NCBI GenBank assembly: GCA_012064385.1
Contig: QRDG01000062.1
Location: forward strand, 1,162,079-1,226,078
Origin: Puccinellia tenuiflora
Taxonomy: Eukaryota; Streptophyta; Magnoliopsida; Poales; Poaceae
Direction: 5' to 3'
Length of the DNA: 64,000 nucleotides
In this document: positions 57,173 through 64,000 of the stretch, piece after piece
Layout of the letters: each line of letters opens with the position of its first letter
How positions within the stretch are numbered: the stretch's first letter is position 1
Made by a program: the position numbers and the translations under genes
The notes under the pieces: generated by a model
What the model saw: the letters and a program-made list of their open reading frames with translations, nothing else
Database searches by the model: none
Told to the model about the DNA's origin: nothing

Positions 57173-58793
57173 TGATAGCGCGAGAGGTGTTAATCAATCA
57201 CGCTTCGTTGGGCACCCCAAGAGGAAGGTTTGAGGAGCACAACAGCAAGTTTTCCCTCAGTTAGAAACCAAGGTTATCAAACCAGTAGGAGTGAGGAATG
57301 CTTCAGAAGGTTGTCCACAACTGTAACGGCGCCAGAAAAGGAGCTTGGCGTGTTGACAGCAACGGTGCCAGAAAAAGACGATTGCAGGAGAGACAGTGGA
57401 ACCTGCATAACACAATCAAACTACTTTGCCCCAACGAAGCAGTGAGGTTGTCAATCTCACCGGCCTTGCTGAATACAAAGGATTAAATGTATGTGTGGTA
57501 GGAAGCTTGTTTGCAGTAAATGAAAGCAGTAGAGCAGTTGATTTAATTGCAGATATAAAAGAATGGACCGGGGTCCATAGTTCACTAGTGGTGTCTTCTC
57601 CATAAATAAAATACTACACATGCTGGGTAACAAATTACAGCTGGGCAATTGACAGGATAGAGAATGCATGACAATGCATAAACATTGCATAATACAAAGG
57701 ATGATGATGTCTAATGAGATGCTTTGGGCATTACGACAAAATACATAGATAGCTGTTCCAAGCATACATCTATGCCTAAATAGTCCACCTTTGAGATAAC
57801 ATACCGTAAAATCTCTCTGGTATTAAGTTGCAAGCAACAGACAATTGCATGAAGAACTGTGCATAAAGTTTACTCCCTAGTAGCAACGGCACTCCCCCGT
57901 CCTTATATGTTTCTGTCACTCAAGCCAAGGCACACAGGGACCGAACCCACTATCTAGCATAAATACTCCCTCTTGGAGATACAAGCAACTACTTGATCAA
58001 GGAAATTACAAGTACCGGAAAGCATGCAAGATCACAAATAACATAGACATGATAATATCAATAATCAACATCACAAGGTACTTCTCTATTCATCGGATCC
58101 CAGCAAACACAACATGTAGCATTACAATAAGATGATCTTGATCATGATAGGCAGCTCACAAGATCTAAACATGATAGCACAATTGGAGAAGACTACCATC
58201 TAGCTACTGCATGGACCCGTAGTCCAAGGATGAACTACTCACTCATTTGTCCGGAGGCGGGCATGGTGGTGTAGAGCCCTCCAGCGATGATTCCCCTCTC
58301 CGGCAGGGTGCCGGGAAGAGCTTCAGAACCCTCCCGAACTAGGGTTGACGACGGCGGTGGCGACGGATGTTTTTCTGGAGATGTGATCGGGTACTTAGGG
58401 TATTCTCGTCGGGAGGAATAAATAGGCGAAAGGGCGGCGTCGGTGGAGACCCGAGGGGGCCACACCACCTGGTGGTGCGGCAGATAGGTGGGCCGCGCCA
58501 CCCTAGGGTGTGGTCGCCCTCTGGTGCGTCTTCGGCTCCCCTTTGGACTCCGTGTGCGTGACGAAATTATAAGATCCTAGGTTTTTGTCCCGTCCAATTC
58601 CGAGAATATTTCCTTAAGTACTTTTCTGAAACGGAAAAACAGCAGAAAACAGGAACTGGCACTGGGGCATCTTGTTAATATGTTAGTTCCAAAAATGCAT
58701 AAAAAAGCTATAAGATGTAAACAAAACATGTAGCAAATGGTATGAAAACAAGCATGGATCATAAGAAATTATAGATACGTTGGAGACGTATCA
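57173..58793 (-). repeat. 5' LTR of element D
   Basis: 1621 bp, very similar to 51630-53125 apart from the deletion there. Two primer-site-like motifs lie about 57323-57381. Tip hairpin at 58774-58792; TATA-like AATAAATAGG at 58417-58426 (plus-strand form); GC-rich inverted repeat 58459-58517. Confidence 0.9.
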
Positions 58794-59006
58794 CCTATTA
58801 AGAAGAAGAAGAGTCGGTGTTGCTACCTTTGCCGTGGCAAAGGTCATTTTGCTTCTTCATGCACTAACGGTACCTCATCCAACCCTATCATAATTGATGA
58901 TATTTATTTTCTTGGGAAGGATAGAAATGGCAATGTGCTTGCCAAGTATGTGGAGCTCAAAGTGGTGTCAAGAAAAGCACCATTTGGGTTCCCAAACCTA
59001 TTGTGA
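58794..59006 (+). pseudogene. C-terminal Gag fragment of element K with second zinc knuckle
   Basis: Continues the K gag frame exactly after the CCTAT duplication. A lysine cluster and a canonical CX2CX4HX4C zinc knuckle CYLCRGKGHFASSC (58821-58862) come first, then IIIDDIYFLGKDRNGNVLAKY, and a TGA at 59004-59006 after a probable frameshift (downstream frames hold a VTNLLGPNLVGD-like remnant). Two knuckles in series suggest strong RNA binding. No protease follows. Confidence 0.8.
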
Positions 59007-62000
59007 CTAACCTCTTAGGACCCAACTTGGTTGGGGACCAACAAGCTTCAACTTGATCAATAGGTAATTGTGGAGGACATTGGAGACTTTGCTAATTTTG
59101 AAGAATTAAGGGATCTTCATGGTTTTATTTCATCAAGCCAAGTCAATTGGATTATCACATATCTATCTCATATCCAATGCTTCCTCCTTGCGGTAACTTG
59201 TATTTAACTCATATATACATTGAAAGTTGCTTGCTCCCTTGCATGTGTTAGTTTTGTTCCTAGCATGTGCTTGTATATGATATGCTTCTCTCCTACTTGT
59301 CTTGTTATTCAAGGTTGTGTATGATAGTTGTATATCATGTATGTGTAACTTTGTGTTGAGCTTTATTGAATCTTGTGTGGATTTCATTTGGCTCTTTGAG
59401 TTATTAATGGACCATCCCATTTTGGGGGAGTGATGTGCTTAGTGCACCTCACAAACCTAAAATGTGTGTACATGAGGCACACCACCTAGTGTTGATATTT
59501 CAATATTATCTAGTTACTATGTGGTATGTCATATTCATGAGAAATTCAAATTCTACAATGTCCATTAATTTCTCTAGTTGGTTTTATTTGCCTCTTGTTT
59601 AAAAATAGAATGAATCATCACATTATGGGGGAGTAATAAGCTATGTGCATATTACAATCCCATAAAAATGTGAACATTTGAGGTTTGCCACTTAGAGTTG
59701 ATATTGTACGTTATCTATTCCCTATGTGGCATGTTTGCTCAAACAAGTTCCAATTTTCCTTTGTGGTTGTCTTTTGGCTCTTGTTTGGGTGAGTTTGCTT
59801 GGTGTGGTTTTTCTCTAATATGTATTCCATATATTTTGTGAGAAACCATTTGTTTCATCTCATTTTAACCATGGCGTTGCCGGTTGGTTCGAATAGTTGA
59901 AACTACCAACAAACCTTTTTCAAAATATGGCGTTTAAATTCTTACCTCTTGCCATATGCTTTTTGTTGTGAAGTTGGTCTTGATCATCATTCCTATATAC
60001 CACCGAGAGATATCTCTATATACTCCTTGTCTTGACAAGTGATACTAGTAATTGTGGTGGATTGTGTAGACCATCTTCGCATTGGCTCTTGCGTTAAATT
60101 TGTCTTATTTATTGCCTTCTTTGCCTCTTGCAAGGATCCTAATTTTCATTTGGTAGTGTTTAGTGTTGTCAATAAAATATGGAGAGTGATGATCCCTTGT
60201 GCATGCATTTTGTATTCAAATGCAAATATATAAGATAATGCATGAATCTTGGGGGAGCATTCCTTTTTATTTAGAACACTATCCCATCTATCAATATTTC
60301 ATCCTTTCAATTGGCATTTGATTCTTCATCTTGTTGGTACCTTCAATTGGTATTAATTGGAATTTAATATCTCCTCCATAGATATTTGTTTCAATTGATA
60401 TTTATTGTGGGAGTCTTGATACCTTTTTGCCTTATTTTACTTTACTTGATTTCGGTCAAGTATCACCCTCTTCTTGGTATCTTTTCTCCTAGTCGATATT
60501 TGTTTGTGTTTTAATTGGTATCTTATTTTCAATTGGTGTCTTATCGATCATTTGTTGTGTTGATTTGATTCCTTTTGATATCACACTTCATGTGTTGATG
60601 TGTTTTGGAATCAATCATATGTTGGTTTGTTTCCTTCCTCAATCATGTGTTGATTTGGATTTTGATATAATTTGGACAACCTTTTGTGTCACACTTGGTG
60701 TGCCCTCTTCTTGGTTTTCTTTGTGTTTTCGTCCAAATTATATCTCGTTTGGTTCTTGTAAGTCTATGCATGCTTTTTCTAGTATATATATCTTATAGCA
60801 TGCTAGTCTTTCTAGTTCCAATATATAGGGGATACTCCATCGAATCCTAAATCGGCTAAGATGTGCATGAAATTCAATTTCATATCTATATGCACATATT
60901 TATGTGGAGTGTTTCCTATATATTGTAGTTTATCTAACTACTATGGGACCCAATGAGTTTGGGAACCATTTTGTACTCTAATTTTGTTTTAGGTACAATG
61001 GAGATGCATTGGATGCTTGCCTCATTCATAAGGAAGGTGTTCTCACCGTGTGATTGTCGGAGTCAAGCTTTGATGTCAAACCAACTCTCATCATCTTCAT
61101 CACCAATGTCATCTCGGTAACAAGTATCTATCCCATGCATACTTCTCTAGTATTCAACCTTGTGTAGGTTGCCTCTTGGCATGAAGTCCTTTATGTGCAA
61201 TTGTTGTGGTTTTGGCCTATTTCCTTCACTTAATATATCTTTGTGATATGTGTGATGAATTTGCAAAAACCTTGTCTTCAATTGATTTTATTTGTTTGTG
61301 ATACTTGTTGCCTATCTCAAAGCATCTTCACTATCCCTTGTTCCCTTAGTGATATGTGTGATGCATTTGATATATTTGAAGTTCATTTATATACAATGAG
61401 ATAAATTTGAGCTATGTGCTATGCTTTTAAGCAACCATCTCATTTGTATATTTATGACTTCCTTTTGGATACCTTGTTCTCTTTTTCCCGAACCATTTCG
61501 TATGTATATGTTTCTTTGCGGATGCATATCTTTAATGTTTGTCTAATTAGAAACCTATACATATGAGAGAGGTCTCCTTTTAGTTGGTATCCTAATTCTT
61601 TTGAGCTACCTTGTTTTCATCTATAATTCTTTGGTGGCTCCAAGTTTGTCTCATGAGTGCTTGTCTTATTGTTTATTGCTATCTTTACACACTCATGTTT
61701 TTGTTGAGGATCTTTTTACCTCATGCTTACCATGGTAAGCATGTTGAGTTTTGTTGGCTAAATGATCTCACTAGCTTTTGGCATTTTCAATTGGTTTTAG
61801 TTTCCAATTGGTATCCCTAAGCTTGTGAACATATTTCTTTAAAAAGATCTTTGTATCTCGGTTGGGCCTATCTTGTGTTGAATCTTTGAAAGTTGGTATC
61901 TCCTTTTTGGATCAACCACATCTTTGGTGCAAGTGCTATGATTTGTTTTTGCATTATGCACTCTTGCACTTGTTGAGTGTTCTAGATGATTTTGGGGGAG

Positions 62001-62437
62001 TGAGGATTCCATATTTGTGCACTCCTCATTTGTGCATGAACATTGGGGAGCTTCTCCGTGTTTATTTAGAACTCTCTCTTTGGATTTTTTTGATTGCTTT
62101 TCTCCTTTGTGGAGATGTTTAGAATGATTTCATCTTTTTGCAATCTTTGGATCCTCAATATAGTTTGATTTCCTCTAGTTTTCATTAAAAGGGATTGCCA
62201 TCACCTTTATGGAGGAACTCATATTATATTGGCTCTCTAAATTTTTCTTCCCATTTCGGCAATCGATGCCAATGGGGGAGAAGTTTAGAGGGTTTAAGGG
62301 AATTTGGGTTTTATGCTTTTGTTGCATTTGCCTTTAATGCACTTTACATCCTTGCTCGTTTGTCTAGCAAGGATGCTTTATTCGTTATATAAACCCTCTT
62401 AAAAAGGGATTGTCATCAATTACCAAAATGGGGAGAT
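59007..62437 (+). mobile_element. K internal T-rich non-coding region up to the polypurine tract
   Basis: Where Copia pol should be there are only short broken frames. Repeated TTGGTATC/CAATTGGTAT words occur between 60290 and 61810. GGGGGAG occurs at about 59424, 59628, 60251, 61994 and 62274, often after TTTT, before the true tract CAAAATGGGGAG at 62426-62437. Confidence 0.65.
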
Positions 62438-64000
62438 TGAAAGTGCATGGTTGATACCATGCATGGTTTTGGTAATTAATGACAATCTCTATGGACTAAT
62501 GTTTGCATTGAGCTATATTTATAGGTGTGTCCATTTGAGTTGCTTGATCTCCATTTGTTGGAGTCAAGGTTAAGGGAAGAAGAAAAGTTTGTGTTGATCA
62601 AGGCCTTGTGCGGGTTGATCATCACTCAAGGCCAAGTGAAGATATGCCGAAGAGAGCGTCTCCCATCTTGGTGTATGGGGGAGCATCAAGTGAATCTTCA
62701 CCGAAGCGCAATCGAGGAAGGTGGTGCGTCTTGAGGAGATGAAGATCGTCTTCATCGACCTCAAGTGGATTTATGCGCAAGGCAAAGGTATGATCTTGAT
62801 AGGGTTTCTATTTTACCGGTCTCATGTTGTTAGTGAGAGACCGGGTTATAGGATAGATAGCCGTACTATCAAGAGGGGCTCTCGACCGAGTATCGTGATC
62901 GTATCGTTCGTGGAGAGCTCAAACCTTTGCATCCATGCAATCTTCGTTATTGGTTCTTATTTGGTTCTTATCGTGGTGTGGTCTTGGGGCTTGTCATGCT
63001 TGTCATGACAAAGCCAAGTTCACCGAAAACGGTTTGCTTATACGTCTTCTTTTGCGGTTTCGGTATTGGAGATTTTGCCGGGTCATCCGTGCGAAGATTT
63101 ATATCTTCCATCTCGTTGCGAAATCTCCATTGATTGTTTGCCTTTTACAAAGGTTGCTTTTGTTGTCCTCTTTCCAACAAAATTGGTTTTACCTCTTTCG
63201 GACTTCAATTGCAAAAGATACGGCATTTCCGTTTTTCAAAAAGGGGAGGTTTTCCCGGCGTGTCCTTTTAGAGAGGTCATACTCTCTCCCTATGATTTAC
63301 TCCTCACATGATGGACAATGATGTTTCTCTGCATGATTTTGTAGAGCTTTTCGTTGCGAGTCTAACGAGCCCAAGATCATCGAAAACGGAGTCCGGATGC
63401 AAAAGATATGCCCGTTTTCATATCGCAGTTTCTGCTGGTTTTCTGTGGGGCGGAAGTTCCGGCCCGGAGGGCGGAAATTCCGGCCCCTGGAAGTTCCGGC
63501 CCTGGCACCGGAATATCCGGCCATATTTTCATCTGAGCTTTTTTGGCTAAGTCTTTTTGGCTTTTCTCTCTGGAGGGGGTCCGGAATTTTGCCTCGGAAG
63601 TTTCCTCGGAAATTTCCGGGGGTCCGGAATTTCCGGCCCAAGGAAAATTTGGCTAAGTCATTTTCGCGTTTTCTCTCGGGTGGGGGTCCGGAACTTTGCA
63701 CCGGAGGTTTGCTCCGGAAATTTCCGGGGCACCGGAAATTCCGGTGTAAGCCCCGGAATATCCGGCCCTTTAACCCGGAATTTCCGGCCCTGCGGTTTTC
63801 CAACGGCTAGTTTTTGGGGGAGACTATAAATAGCCCCCTTCTTCCCCCAAGTGTTGGTTGCTGTCTTGCTCACTTGCTTTTCTCTCTCCTCCATGTTGCT
63901 AATCTTGTGAGCTTGATTCCTCTTAATCCCTCCAATGATTCTTGCCCAAATTTAGGATTCAAGAGAGGAGATCTAGATCTACCATTCCACCAATCAAATT
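62438..64000 (+). repeat. 3' LTR of element K, truncated by the window end
   Basis: Matches 47088-48690 with scattered differences. Array at about 63449-63796, TATA CTATAAATAG at 63824-63833. It lacks one TCTTTGGTCCGGAATTTCCG unit that the 5' LTR has near 48288-48309. Confidence 0.9.

Larger units (their letters stand above)
51630..58793 (-). mobile_element. Non-autonomous Gypsy element D (minus), complete, TSD CCTAT
   Basis: 7164 bp between perfect CCTAT duplications (51625-51629 and 58794-58798). 3' LTR 51630-53125 (1496 bp), 5' LTR 57173-58793 (1621 bp), tRNA-Asp primer site duplicated, one gag-protease-like ORF. The 125-bp length difference is mostly one deletion in the 3' LTR near 52282. 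No reverse transcriptase or integrase. Confidence 0.95.
47088..64000 (+). mobile_element. Large Copia element K with gag but no visible pol; right end beyond window
   Basis: 5' LTR 47088-49524, initiator-Met primer site, gag (split by element D), about 3.4 kb of T-rich non-coding sequence, a polypurine tract (62426-62437, CAAAATGGGGAG) and a 3' LTR from 62438 that runs off the window. Without element D it is at least 9.7 kb. The gag resembles long-LTR grass Copia (SIRE/Maximus-like) elements. The lack of protease, integrase and reverse transcriptase makes it a gag-only, non-autonomous type. Confidence 0.85.

Overview
The window is nuclear DNA of a large-genome grass, most likely Triticeae (wheat, Aegilops or barley type). 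The evidence is deeply nested LTR retrotransposons, tRNA-Asp and initiator-Met primer sites, a Cassandra TRIM carrying 5S-like sequence, Stowaway-type and Harbinger-type DNA elements, Helitrons with the ACGGGC...CTAG terminus, and one spliced plant gene with GT-AG introns. It is an assembly, with a 794-base run of N at 38023-38816. I recognise one ordinary host gene; nearly all the rest is mobile DNA.

Left block (1-25.5 kb). Gypsy element A (+, from 1003) holds a solo LTR inside its 5' LTR. Its gag-protease ORF is cut by element B (-, from 5624). Next come a complete Cassandra TRIM (7233-7955) and Gypsy element F (-, 7961-20767). A long-LTR, non-coding derivative T (8639-14362) sits inside F's 3' LTR. 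Remnants of minus-strand elements follow, then Gypsy element G (+, 22457-25457), a 5' part of the same family as F in the opposite orientation.

Middle block (25.5-39.3 kb). A fold-back element has a duplicated arm. Two Helitrons (26485-28235 and 28236-32226) abut exactly, and the second carries a MULE with a perfect 9-bp target duplication. The host gene (32581 to the gap) encodes a C3HC zinc-finger protein of the NIPA/ZC3HC1 family. Five exons are visible, MITEs lie in intron 3, and the 3' end is lost in the gap.

Right block (39.3-64 kb). Gypsy element C (-, from 39300) has a Harbinger-type element in its 3' LTR. Its 5' LTR is interrupted by a large Copia element K (+, 47088 to beyond the window) that encodes Gag but no visible Pol. 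K's gag is in turn split by Gypsy element D (-, 51630-58793, TSD CCTAT). The insertion order is therefore C, then K, then D.

No element has visible reverse transcriptase, RNase H or integrase, so all depend on partners elsewhere. The most interesting system is this set of non-autonomous Gypsy relatives. They exchange coding modules (an acidic N-terminal part, gag, zinc knuckle, retropepsin, and a C-terminal part ending in a shared basic tail) while keeping a repeated AAGCTTGGGGATG-type motif, LTR-tip hairpins and a GC-rich hairpin upstream of the TATA box. Element D also carries a ladder of four primer-site copies.
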